Origin: Candidatus Rifleibacteriota bacterium | GTDB lineage: Bacteria > Muiribacteriota > Ozemobacteria > Ozemobacterales > Ozemobacteraceae | DNA: 64,000 nucleotides | Direction of reading: 5' to 3' | NCBI GenBank assembly: GCA_012517355.1 | Contig: JAAYVD010000023.1 | Location: forward strand, 111,109 to 175,108 | Shown: one piece after another, positions 33,637 through 41,922 of the stretch | Position numbering within the stretch: position 1 is the stretch's first letter | How the letters are laid out: every line of letters begins with the position of its first letter | Translations under genes and position numbers: made by a program | Notes under the pieces: generated by a model | Databases searched by the model: none | Told to the model about the DNA's origin: nothing | Seen by the model: the letters and a program-made list of their open reading frames with translations, nothing else

Positions 33637-36060
33637 TCAATAGGTCTCGCGGAAATCGCCACCCCCGCCCATCACCACGCCGGGTTCGCGAACCGTTTCT
33701 TCTTCGTCCACGGCTTCGGCGTTGGCCAGGGCCTCTTCATCTTCGTCCGGGGTGTCCGGGGAGACCAGGACCGCCGGGGGCTTGGCGCCGGAGGGGCTTC
33801 CCGCGCCCGGCGCGGCGGCAGTCGCGCCCTGCTTGCGATAATCGACCTGGAAGAAATCCGCATCGGGAGCGAAGTTCTGGACGACCGGCCCCTGGGTTCC
33901 GCCATGGTCGTTCGCATACTCTGAATCTTCTTCTTCCTCCTTGCCGCCGACGAAGGCTCCGGAGCCATGGGAGGGACATTCCTGGCGGGGAAGAGACTCT
34001 ACCGGAAAGACCATCTGGACCGTCGTGTTTCCCGGGCAACCTTTGGAGGCCAGCTTGCCGCTGGTCATGCAGACGCGGGTCCGGATGGCCCCTTCAGGCA
34101 CCGGGAACTCGCTGGCGGGGTAGTCCTTCAGAACCTTCGCCATGAAGGCATTCCAGACCGGCGCCGCGACGGTGCCGCCGGCCATACGGCCGCCCAGGCT
34201 CTTGGGCATGTCGTAGCCGAACTGGACGATCGTCACCAGCTCGGGGGTGAACCCGTTGAACCAGGCATCGACGTAGTCGTTGGTGGTTCCCGTCTTGCCT
34301 GCCACCACGTGACCAGGGACGGCGGCGCGTTTGCCCGTTCCCTTCTCCACGGCGATGCGCAGCATGTCGCACAACATCGCGGCGTGCACCGCCTTCATCA
34401 CTTCCTTGACCCGGGGCAGGCTCTCCTCGAGGATGTTGCCGTCCCGGTCCTCGACGCGGGTGATGGCAACGGGCGGCGCATAGATGCCCTGGTTGGCGAA
34501 CACCCCATATGCGGAAGCCATCTCCAGCGGGGTGAAGTTGCCCGATCCCAGGGCGAGAGAGAGGTTGGGCTCCATCTGCGCGGTGACCCCGAGTTTGCGG
34601 GCGAACCGGATCACCTTGGCCGGGGTCAACTGGTCGATCAACCGCACCGCCGGGATGTTGAAGCTGTTGCACAGGGCCTTCATGAGGGTGATGGTGCCGT
34701 GGAACTGGAGATCGTAGTTCTTCGGCGCCCAGACCTTGTGCGACCAGGGGTTGGTATAGCTGATGGGCTCATCGACGATGAAGTCGTTGGGCAGGGCACC
34801 GTTCTCGAGGGCGCACCCGTAGACGAAAGGCTTGAACGAGGAACCGGGTTGTCGAAGGGCCTGGGAAACCCGGTTGAACTGAGACTTCTCGAAATCGCGG
34901 CCGCCGTACATCGCCTTGATGTGGCCGTTGTGGGGATCGAGACAGACCAGGGCACCGCTCATCAGGGGATCCTTGTCGAGGGGCCGCTTTTTGAAGAGCT
35001 CGGAGTTGTCCATCGCCTCTTCGGCATACTTCTGGTAGTCCAGATCGAGGGTGGTCGAGACCTTCAGGCCGCCGTTGTAGACCAGGTTGGCGCCGTATTT
35101 CTCGAGCAGGATGTCCCGGACATAGGTGACGAAGTAGGGGGCCAGCATCACCTCGCTGCGTTCCTTGCTCAGGACCAGGGTATCGGCCTTGGCGGCTTCG
35201 TATTCGGCCGGGGAGATGAACCCGAGTTCGACCATCTTGGCCAGGACCAGTTCCCGGCGCTGCCGATTGGCCTCGGGGTATTTGAAGGGGGAAAACGCCA
35301 CGGGGCTCTTGGGAATCCCTGCCAGGGCGGCGCATTCCAAAAGGGTCAGCTGCATCGCGTCTTTGTTGAAGTAGATGCGGGCGGCGGCATCGAGGCCGTA
35401 GGCGCCATGGCCGAAGTAGATCTCGTTCAGATAGAGGGTCAGGATCTCTTCCTTGGAGTATTTCCGTTCGAGTTGGAAGGCCATCATGGCCTCGACGGCC
35501 TTGCGCTTGAAGGTCTTCTCGCTGGTAAGGAAGGCGTTTTTGACCAATTGCTGGGTGAGGGTCGAGGCCCCCTGCACCACCTTGCCGGCCTGGAAGTTCT
35601 TGACCATGGCCCGGCCGATGCCCACGAAGTCGATACCGTAGTGCTGGTAGAACCGCTCGTCCTCGATGGCGATGACGGCGTGCCGCATCATCTTAGGGAT
35701 CTCGTTGGCGGCCAGGATGCGGGTGCGGTTCTCCTCGGCGTGCAGCCGGGCCAGCAGGCGGCCCTTGCAGTCGAGCACCTGGGTGGTCAGGCTGGGCCGG
35801 TAGGACCGGTCGGAGATGATCGGGATCCGCTCTGAGAAACCTTTGACGATGCCGAACAGGGCACCGGCGATGATGATGATCCCGAGCACGGAGAGGCCGA
35901 AGCCCACCTTGAAGAGGAACCACATCCAGGCGATGACGCGCTGGGTGACGGTTACTTCTTCCTCATTTTCCTCGTCTTCGTCGCCGGAATCACCGGCCTC
36001 GGCAGTCTCGGTTCCGGGAACGGGTTCGTCCTGAGGCTCGGGTTCGTCGGAAAAAAACAT
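33637..36060 (-). CDS. mrcA: bifunctional penicillin-binding protein 1A (glycosyltransferase/transpeptidase)
   Basis: Polymerises and crosslinks peptidoglycan. 807 residues. A short acidic cytoplasmic tail precedes one membrane helix near 52-72. The GT51 domain follows (EDERFYQHYGIDFVGIGRA near 131, then GASTLTQQLVKN and LNEIYFGHGAYGLDAAA). The transpeptidase domain has SSFK near 405 (catalytic Ser), SFN near 465 and KTGTTND near 586. The C terminus carries a long acidic, low-complexity extension after the catalytic domain. AGGAAGGTG precedes the ATG. Confidence 0.95.
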   Translation of the reverse strand: MFFSDEPEPQDEPVPGTETAEAGDSGDEDEENEEEVTVTQRVIAWMWFLFKVGFGLSVLGIIIIAGALFGIVKGFSERIPIISDRSYRPSLTTQVLDCKGRLLARLHAEENRTRILAANEIPKMMRHAVIAIEDERFYQHYGIDFVGIGRAMVKNFQAGKVVQGASTLTQQLVKNAFLTSEKTFKRKAVEAMMAFQLERKYSKEEILTLYLNEIYFGHGAYGLDAAARIYFNKDAMQLTLLECAALAGIPKSPVAFSPFKYPEANRQRRELVLAKMVELGFISPAEYEAAKADTLVLSKERSEVMLAPYFVTYVRDILLEKYGANLVYNGGLKVSTTLDLDYQKYAEEAMDNSELFKKRPLDKDPLMSGALVCLDPHNGHIKAMYGGRDFEKSQFNRVSQALRQPGSSFKPFVYGCALENGALPNDFIVDEPISYTNPWSHKVWAPKNYDLQFHGTITLMKALCNSFNIPAVRLIDQLTPAKVIRFARKLGVTAQMEPNLSLALGSGNFTPLEMASAYGVFANQGIYAPPVAITRVEDRDGNILEESLPRVKEVMKAVHAAMLCDMLRIAVEKGTGKRAAVPGHVVAGKTGTTNDYVDAWFNGFTPELVTIVQFGYDMPKSLGGRMAGGTVAAPVWNAFMAKVLKDYPASEFPVPEGAIRTRVCMTSGKLASKGCPGNTTVQMVFPVESLPRQECPSHGSGAFVGGKEEEEDSEYANDHGGTQGPVVQNFAPDADFFQVDYRKQGATAAAPGAGSPSGAKPPAVLVSPDTPDEDEEALANAEAVDEEETVREPGVVMGGGGDFRETY

Positions 36061-36085
36061 ACCAACACCTTCCTATCCTGACAAG

Positions 36086-36091
36086 GGTATA
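36086..36091 (-). promoter_or_regulatory. extended -10 for the PBP1A gene
   Basis: Minus strand TGG then TATACC, with CTTGAA 16 bases upstream. The leader is about 20 nt. Confidence 0.5.
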
Positions 36092-36210
36092 CCACTCTAT
36101 CGGCAAATTCAAGCCACGGGCCAAGTGCGACTGGGCTTCCCCCGCTTCGGGCGCGGCTCCGCGGGCAACACCGGCTTGACGCGGTGCCCTGAGGGCAGAA
36201 TGGGTCCATC

Positions 36211-36239
36211 TTCCAAATCCCCACCGGTTCTGGTATAGT
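36211..36239 (+). promoter_or_regulatory. sigma-70 promoter for folC-namZ
   Basis: TATAGT (36234-36239) preceded by TGG, with TTCCAA 17 bases upstream. Confidence 0.6.
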
Positions 36240-36269
36240 GGGCCGACTTCAGAGAAGGATTCCTTGTCG

Positions 36270-37556
36270 ATGGACCTCGCCAACGCTCTTTCCTGGCTCA
36301 GCCAGAGAGACCTGTTCACCGGGCCGTTCGGGCTGCACCGCATGGAATTCCTCCTCGAGCGCCTGGACAACCCGCAGAGCCAGTATCCCACCGTTCTCAT
36401 CGGGGGCACCAACGGGAAAGGGTCGGTCACCGTCCTGTTGGAACACATCTTCGCCGCCACCCCGGAATACCAGGTCGGTTCCACCATCTCCCCCCATCTC
36501 GTCGACCTCACCGAACGGATCCGCCTGCAATGCGCCCCTCTTCCCGAATCCTCCTGGGTGGAAGGGGTCGCCGCCCTGCAGGACATCGTCAAGATCATGG
36601 AGCGCGAAAGTTCGATCGGCGCCCCCAGCTTTTTCGAGCTGGTCACCGCCCTGGCCTTCCTGGCCTTTCGCGAATCCGACCGCGACCTCGCCTTTGTCGA
36701 AGTGGGCCTGGGCGGCCGGCTCGACGCCACCAATGTGTGCCACCCCGAAGTGTCGGTGATCACCAACATCGGCACCGACCACCGCGAAATCCTCGGCCCC
36801 GACCGGCCCACCATCGCCCGCGAGAAACTGGGAATCCTGCGCCGCAAGCGGCCCCTGGTCACAGCCGAGCGTGATCCCGCCATCCTCGGACTGTTCCGCG
36901 AAGCCTGCCAACGGGAAAAGGCCACCCTGGTCGTCGCCGATCAGAAAGACCTTTTCCGCGTGATCGAAAGCACCCCCTACGGGCACCGCCTCGCCGTGGA
37001 GGGGGTTCCCGGCGAGGTGACCCTTCCCCTTCCCGGGCTGCACCAGCTCGACAACCTGGCCATCGCCTTGACGGTGGTGAACCTGCTGGCCAAAAACCAT
37101 TTCGAGGTGCCACCGGAGGCCGTCGCCCGCGGCATCGCCCAGGTTGCCTGGCCGGGCCGGCTCCAATGGCTCCCCGGCCGGCCTCCCCTCCTGGTCGATG
37201 GCGCCCACAACCTGGAAGGACTCGCCTCCCTGCTCGACTACCTCGACCGGTTTCCCATGGAACGCCCGTGTCATCTCGTCCTGGGCGCCCTGCAGAAGAA
37301 ACCGTTCGTCGAACTCGCCCGGGCCCTCGCCGGGCGGGCTGATTCCCTGGCCTTCGTCCCGCCCGCCACCCCCAGGGCCGTGACCCGGGAGGAGTTTACC
37401 GGGCAGATCGCCCCGCTCGACGCCCGCTGGCAATGGCACGACACCCTCGACTCCGCCCTGGCGGCTGGACAGCGGGCGAAGTCCATCCTGGTGAGCGGGT
37501 CTTTGTATCTGGCCGCCGACCTGTTGCGTTGGCACGCCACCCATGGCCGGGTTTGA
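36270..37556 (+). CDS. folC: bifunctional folylpolyglutamate/dihydrofolate synthase
   Basis: Adds glutamate to folates (and to dihydropteroate in bacteria). 428 residues. The P-loop is GGTNGKGSV, the folate loop region has STISPHLVDLTERI, and the Mur-ligase-like middle has FVEVGLGGRLDATN and NIGTDHREILG. The C-terminal domain has VDGAHNLEG. I chose the ATG at 36270; a TTG six bases upstream is nearer AAGGA but spacing there is short. It overlaps the NamZ gene by 14 bases. Confidence 0.93.
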   Translation: MDLANALSWLSQRDLFTGPFGLHRMEFLLERLDNPQSQYPTVLIGGTNGKGSVTVLLEHIFAATPEYQVGSTISPHLVDLTERIRLQCAPLPESSWVEGVAALQDIVKIMERESSIGAPSFFELVTALAFLAFRESDRDLAFVEVGLGGRLDATNVCHPEVSVITNIGTDHREILGPDRPTIAREKLGILRRKRPLVTAERDPAILGLFREACQREKATLVVADQKDLFRVIESTPYGHRLAVEGVPGEVTLPLPGLHQLDNLAIALTVVNLLAKNHFEVPPEAVARGIAQVAWPGRLQWLPGRPPLLVDGAHNLEGLASLLDYLDRFPMERPCHLVLGALQKKPFVELARALAGRADSLAFVPPATPRAVTREEFTGQIAPLDARWQWHDTLDSALAAGQRAKSILVSGSLYLAADLLRWHATHGRV

Positions 37557-38697
37557 GTTCGGGCTCGAAGCCTTTCTCGCCGACCCCGGCGTCGGGGGTC
37601 GGGTCGGGCTGGTCAGCAACGCCACCGGCATCGACCGGAACGGCACTCACGTGGCCTACCGCCTGGCCGGACACCCGCGGCTCCGACTGACCCGCCTGTT
37701 CTCCCCCGAACACGGGTTCTGGTCGGACGCCCCCGACGGCGAGGCGGTGGGCCACGCCGTCCACCCCAGGTTGGGGGCCCCCATCGTCAGCCTGTACGGC
37801 GAGCGCAAGATCCCTTCCCCGGCCGACCTGGCCGATCTCGATCTGCTCGTCTACGACATCCAGGATGTCGGAGTCCGCTTCTACACCTACATCTCCACCC
37901 TGCGCAACGTCATCGATGCCGCCGCCCCGCTGGGCCTGCCCGTCCACGTGCTCGACCGGCCCAACCCGGTCGGAGGCTTCGAAGTGGAAGGCCCCGCCCT
38001 GACCGCGGGCTTCGCATCGTTCGTCGGCCACCTCCCGGTGCCGCTCCGCTACGGGTTGACCCCGGGCGAACTGGCCGCCTGGTATGCGTCCACCCTTCCC
38101 AATCCAGGGCCGATCAAGGTCTGGCCCTGCGCCGGGTATACCCGGGGGGCCATCTTCGCCAATCTTGGCATCCCCTGGGTCAAGCCCTCACCCAGCATGG
38201 CGACGCCGGCCACCGCCCTTTTCTACCCCGGCACCTGCCTGTTCGAGGGGCTGAACGCCTCGGAGGGAAGAGGCTCCGATGCTCCTTTCCAGATCCTGGG
38301 AGCCCCCTGGGTCGATCCGGATCGTTGGTTGGCCAGCCTGCGGCCGACGTTGCCGGGCAACGTGACCGTCAGGCCCGTGGAGTTCCGGCCGACCTTCGCC
38401 AAGTTCACCGGGGAAGCCTGCCGCGGCATCCGCCTCGACACGGGGTCGGGCCACCTCGACGGGGCCGTGGGAGTGGGCCTGCGGGTCATCCAGGCGCTGA
38501 TGCGAAGCCACCCCGGGAAGGTGGAATTTCCGGGCCGCCCGAACCTCGACCGGCCGTTCTTCGACCTCTTGGCGGGGAACAGCTGGGTGCGGGAAGGGCT
38601 GCTGGCCGACCTCGACGCCGGCCAGCTGGAGGAGAGGGCCCGTGCGGAATGCCAGGCTTTCCGGCGGGACCGGGAGCGGTTCTTCCTCTACCGGTAG
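37543..38697 (+). CDS. namZ: exo-beta-N-acetylmuramidase NamZ-like (DUF1343, GH171)
   Basis: 384 residues. Proteins of this family release terminal MurNAc from peptidoglycan fragments. Family blocks visible are VGLVSNATGID, FSPEHGFW, VSLYGERKIP, DLLVYDIQDVGVRFYTYIST, PVHVLDRPNP and NLGIPWVKPSPSM. No signal peptide is seen, so it may act in the cytoplasm on recycled muropeptides, unlike the secreted Bacillus enzyme; this is an inference. It overlaps folC by 14 bases, which suggests coupled translation. Confidence 0.87.
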   Translation: MAGFEFGLEAFLADPGVGGRVGLVSNATGIDRNGTHVAYRLAGHPRLRLTRLFSPEHGFWSDAPDGEAVGHAVHPRLGAPIVSLYGERKIPSPADLADLDLLVYDIQDVGVRFYTYISTLRNVIDAAAPLGLPVHVLDRPNPVGGFEVEGPALTAGFASFVGHLPVPLRYGLTPGELAAWYASTLPNPGPIKVWPCAGYTRGAIFANLGIPWVKPSPSMATPATALFYPGTCLFEGLNASEGRGSDAPFQILGAPWVDPDRWLASLRPTLPGNVTVRPVEFRPTFAKFTGEACRGIRLDTGSGHLDGAVGVGLRVIQALMRSHPGKVEFPGRPNLDRPFFDLLAGNSWVREGLLADLDAGQLEERARAECQAFRRDRERFFLYR

Positions 38698-38700
38698 GGT

Positions 38701-39561
38701 TTATCCTTCCGGGGCCTGGAAGGCCCACCGCCGCAGGCAGATCCGGCCGTCGACCCGTTCCAGCACCAGCAGATCACCGTTGGGGGCCCAGGCGAGGTCG
38801 CGCCGGCAGAGGGGATCGGGGGCGGGGATCCGCCAGAGCATCCGGCCGTTCTGGCCGACGAGCGACAACCACCGGGAACCCTCGGCGAAGGAGGAGACCA
38901 GGAGTTCCTTTTCCGGGCCGGTGGGGCCGAGCCACAGCCCTTCGGGTTGGAACTGGGCGCTGAAGCGGCAGACCCGCTGCATGCGGTTGCCGAGATTATC
39001 GAGGAGGAGCGCCTGCCAGGTTCGCAGCACCGGATGCCGGGAGAGGGTCCAGAGGAAACCGTCGGCGAGGGGAATGGCCGGGAACAGCCCTGGGAGCCTG
39101 GCGGGAGCACTGCCGGCCGGAGACAGGTAGAGGGCCTCGTGCCCGCCCTCGAGGAGGAGGGCGCCATCATCGGCAATCTCGAGGGAACAGGCGGCGAAGG
39201 GGCCACGGGGCCAGGCCGGGTCGACATTCCCGGCCAGATTGCCGGCGGCGGTCAGGAACACCGGCGCCCCGAACCGGACGGCGAAATCGAGGATGGGACC
39301 GGGGGCCGGGGGGGCGTGCCGGAAGGAGGACTGGTCGGAAGAGAGGGAAACGGTGTGGCCGAGGGCATCGGCGACCAGGACCCGGCCTTCCACCACCCGC
39401 AGACCGATCAGGCTGGCCGCGTCGAGGCCGTCCAGGGTGGCGACCATGGTCTTGTCGATCTTCAGACCTTCCTGGGCCCCGACAGGGCCGGCCACCAGAA
39501 GGAGCAGAGCCGGCAGGGCAACCGACAGCACCAACGAAAGCTGGAAATGGCGCGGTTTCAT
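38701..39561 (-). CDS. secreted beta-propeller-like protein, unknown function
   Basis: 286 residues with a signal peptide (SLVLSVALPALLLLVAGPVGA) and repeated short strand pairs typical of propeller blades (GRVLVADALGHTVSL; GDLLVLERVDGRICL). No catalytic residues are apparent. The ATG overlaps the stop of the upstream gene by ATGA, and the two proteins resemble each other in general build. It is the last gene of a three-gene minus-strand unit with the SH3b/NlpC-like protein. Confidence 0.7.
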   Translation of the reverse strand: MKPRHFQLSLVLSVALPALLLLVAGPVGAQEGLKIDKTMVATLDGLDAASLIGLRVVEGRVLVADALGHTVSLSSDQSSFRHAPPAPGPILDFAVRFGAPVFLTAAGNLAGNVDPAWPRGPFAACSLEIADDGALLLEGGHEALYLSPAGSAPARLPGLFPAIPLADGFLWTLSRHPVLRTWQALLLDNLGNRMQRVCRFSAQFQPEGLWLGPTGPEKELLVSSFAEGSRWLSLVGQNGRMLWRIPAPDPLCRRDLAWAPNGDLLVLERVDGRICLRRWAFQAPEG

Positions 39562-40556
39562 TTGCTTTTCTCCCCGGCCATCCGGACGATGGCAAACCGG
39601 CCGGCGGGCGCGGCCTCGAAATCGGCGCGGGCGAGCCAGAAGGGGCCGACCTTGCCGGGAACGGGCTGGCCGCACCGGTCGACGAACCGGTTCATGGACG
39701 GTGGGGGCTGGAACTGGACGGCCTCGAGAGACCGGCCGTAATCGGAAAAAGCCACCAGCCGCAGCCAGCCGCGGTAGCCACCCGGCGGGACGAAACTGAC
39801 CAGCGGCCCGCCCTCGGAGGTCAGGCCCCAGACCCTGGGGTTCTGGTGGTCACCCCAGCCGAGGTGGATGGTGCGGAGCAGGCGGCCCTGCGGATCATAG
39901 GTGCGCCACAGGTAGCCGACCGCCTCGGCGAAGTCGATCATGCCGAGGTTTCCCGCGGGGTCGAGGGCGAACCCCGAGCGTTGCCAGGGGAGTTCCCGGT
40001 GGAAACGGCCGTCCCCATCGAAGACCGCGACGACCCCGCGGCCCACGTCGCCGACGAACACGGCACCGCCCGGCCCGGCCTCGATCTGCCGGATCTGCCC
40101 GAACCGGCCGGGCTGGTCACCCAGGCCTCCGGCTTGGGCCAGCAGGCGGCCATCGGCCACCTTGACCCGGCGCAGGAGGCCGTCCGCCGCGTCGCCGAGC
40201 CAGACCGACTCGGGTTTCCCGTCGGGGCCGGGGACGAGGGCGAAATCCTCGAGAAGGGTATTGGAAGCCAGGCCGTGCACGACAACCGTCGCGGTCAGCC
40301 GGCCGGCGCCATCGAAGGCCAGCAGGCGGCCGCCCAGGGAGTCGAGGACCCAGGCCTGGTCACCCAGGACCCGGAAGGCCAGCGGGCCGAGCGGCGAGGC
40401 TTCTTCGAACGGCTTGACCAGTGACCCGTTCAGGAACCCGACCTGCCCCTTTCCCTGGCCGAAGGCGAGGGCCCAGTCGGCGTGGGCGGGAAGGGCAGCC
40501 AGGAGACAGAGCGCGGTGACCAGGAGGAGAGGGCCGGCAGGATGGCGGAAGGTCAT
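39558..40556 (-). CDS. secreted NHL/beta-propeller-like protein, unknown function
   Basis: 332 residues with a signal peptide (PLLLVTALCLLAALPAHA) and NHL-like blades such as DQAWVLDSLGGRLLAFDGAG and GGAVFVGDVGRGVVAVFDGD. It follows the SH3b protein gene by 3 bases and precedes the related gene with a 4-base overlap. It is probably a periplasmic or surface binding protein; the ligand is unknown. Confidence 0.75.
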   Translation of the reverse strand: MTFRHPAGPLLLVTALCLLAALPAHADWALAFGQGKGQVGFLNGSLVKPFEEASPLGPLAFRVLGDQAWVLDSLGGRLLAFDGAGRLTATVVVHGLASNTLLEDFALVPGPDGKPESVWLGDAADGLLRRVKVADGRLLAQAGGLGDQPGRFGQIRQIEAGPGGAVFVGDVGRGVVAVFDGDGRFHRELPWQRSGFALDPAGNLGMIDFAEAVGYLWRTYDPQGRLLRTIHLGWGDHQNPRVWGLTSEGGPLVSFVPPGGYRGWLRLVAFSDYGRSLEAVQFQPPPSMNRFVDRCGQPVPGKVGPFWLARADFEAAPAGRFAIVRMAGEKSK

Positions 40557-40559
40557 GAC

Positions 40560-41807
40560 TCAGGGCTTGCGCAGAACCCGGGTGACGGGGCCGATGGAAT
40601 ACGGCTCGCTGAGGCGCGGCGTGCGCAACCGGGAGGAGTTGTTCATGGCCATGTAGGAGTTCCCTTCCTTGACGATGATGCCGACGTGGGTGTCGGGGTC
40701 CTTGACCCCGTCGCCGGTATAGTCGTAGGTCTTCCAGGTGATGACGTCGCCCTCGCGGAACGGCGGCACCGAGACTTCCTTCCAGCCGGCCGCCTTCAGC
40801 TCGCTGACCACGGATCGGACGTTCAGAACGACCTTGTTCATGGCCCCGGCATTCTTCAGGGCGGTCGAGGCGACCTGGGCGCAGGCGAGGTTGCCGTAAT
40901 CGACCTCAGGCCCGCGGAACCGCGTGCTGCCGACCAGTTTGCGGGCCTCGGCCGCCACCCGGGCCTGGAGGGTGCCTGACCCGGCGCTGGTGGGGGGAGT
41001 GGCGGTGGGCGGGGTTGAACTGCCGCCCTTCCGGATGTAGTCGGAATGGACATAGCGAACCTTGCCGTTGAAGCTGATACGGTACCAGTCGTTGATCTTG
41101 CCGGTGACCTTGACCGCGGCGCCATTGGGGAGAGAGGTGTCGATGGCCCCCCACGGGGCCATGCGGACGTTGAGGCCGATGTCAGCGTTGACATACCCGG
41201 TGAAGTTCATCGGGGTCACCGCGTCGCCTGGTTTGGTGGAGGGCTGATCGGTATCGATGTACTTCTTCGAGACGAACGCCTCGTTGTTCCCCCAGCGGAT
41301 CTTGTACCAATCTCCCGCCTCGCCGATGATCTCGACCGCTTTCTGGTCTTTCAAGGTGCCGATGACGTCGCCGTGCGGTACCCGGCGGACGTTGAGGCCG
41401 ATCCTGGCATTGACCCACCCCTGGCGGGGGAAGGGCTTCGGACCTTCGCCCGGACGCTTCACATAGGCGGAATGGACGTAAGCGGTCTTGCCATGGTACT
41501 CGATTTTGAACCAGTCACCGACCTGCCCGACGATGGTCACCTTGGCGTTGGGGCCGAGGGTGCCCGCGACGTCGCCCCAGGGCCCGGTGCGGACGTTCAG
41601 CGAGGAACCGACATCCACCGTCCCGACGATGCGCTGGCCCTGCTTGACGGGCGGAAGGGGGGCCGACTGGGCCGATCCCGAGCTGCCCACGGCGACGGTC
41701 TGCTCCCGGAAGGGGTTTTCGCCGGACAAGGCGGGTGAAGCGGCCATCAGGCCCCCCAGCACCACGATGACAGCGGCAAGCACGGCGGGATGTCTTCGCA
41801 TAGGCAT
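40560..41807 (-). CDS. secreted protein with three SH3b domains and an NlpC/P60-like C-terminal domain
   Basis: 415 residues. A signal peptide is followed by three bacterial SH3 repeats (LNVRTGPWGDVAGTLG near 70; LNVRRVPHGDVIGTLK near 140; LNVRMAPWGAIDTSLP near 220). A Pro/Thr linker leads to a C-terminal domain with a candidate catalytic Cys in YGNLACAQVAS and His in DTHVGIIVKEG, the order seen in papain-like NlpC/P60 amidases. It is a probable peptidoglycan hydrolase or binder. The ATG at 41807 has GGAGG 7 bases upstream; the ATG at 41813 is too close to it. Confidence 0.85.
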   Translation of the reverse strand: MPMRRHPAVLAAVIVVLGGLMAASPALSGENPFREQTVAVGSSGSAQSAPLPPVKQGQRIVGTVDVGSSLNVRTGPWGDVAGTLGPNAKVTIVGQVGDWFKIEYHGKTAYVHSAYVKRPGEGPKPFPRQGWVNARIGLNVRRVPHGDVIGTLKDQKAVEIIGEAGDWYKIRWGNNEAFVSKKYIDTDQPSTKPGDAVTPMNFTGYVNADIGLNVRMAPWGAIDTSLPNGAAVKVTGKINDWYRISFNGKVRYVHSDYIRKGGSSTPPTATPPTSAGSGTLQARVAAEARKLVGSTRFRGPEVDYGNLACAQVASTALKNAGAMNKVVLNVRSVVSELKAAGWKEVSVPPFREGDVITWKTYDYTGDGVKDPDTHVGIIVKEGNSYMAMNNSSRLRTPRLSEPYSIGPVTRVLRKP

Positions 41808-41829
41808 TCTCATTCCTCCAGGTTTCCCT

Positions 41830-41860
41830 ATTTTACCCGATCCTGGGGGGAAAGTTTCAA
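41830..41860 (-). promoter_or_regulatory. sigma-70 promoter for the SH3b operon
   Basis: Minus strand TTGAAA (41860-41855), a 19-base spacer, TAAAAT (41835-41830). The spacer is longer than ideal. Confidence 0.45.
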
Positions 41861-41893
41861 GGGTCTTTATGGACGGATGGAAAGCACCTGGGA

Positions 41894-41899
41894 TATACT
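41894..41899 (+). promoter_or_regulatory. -10 element for the CNBD-MinD gene
   Basis: TATACT, with a weak TGGACG 18 bases upstream, 23 bases before the ATG. Confidence 0.45.
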
Positions 41900-41922
41900 C
41901 CGGCCGAAAATGGGGGTAGGTA

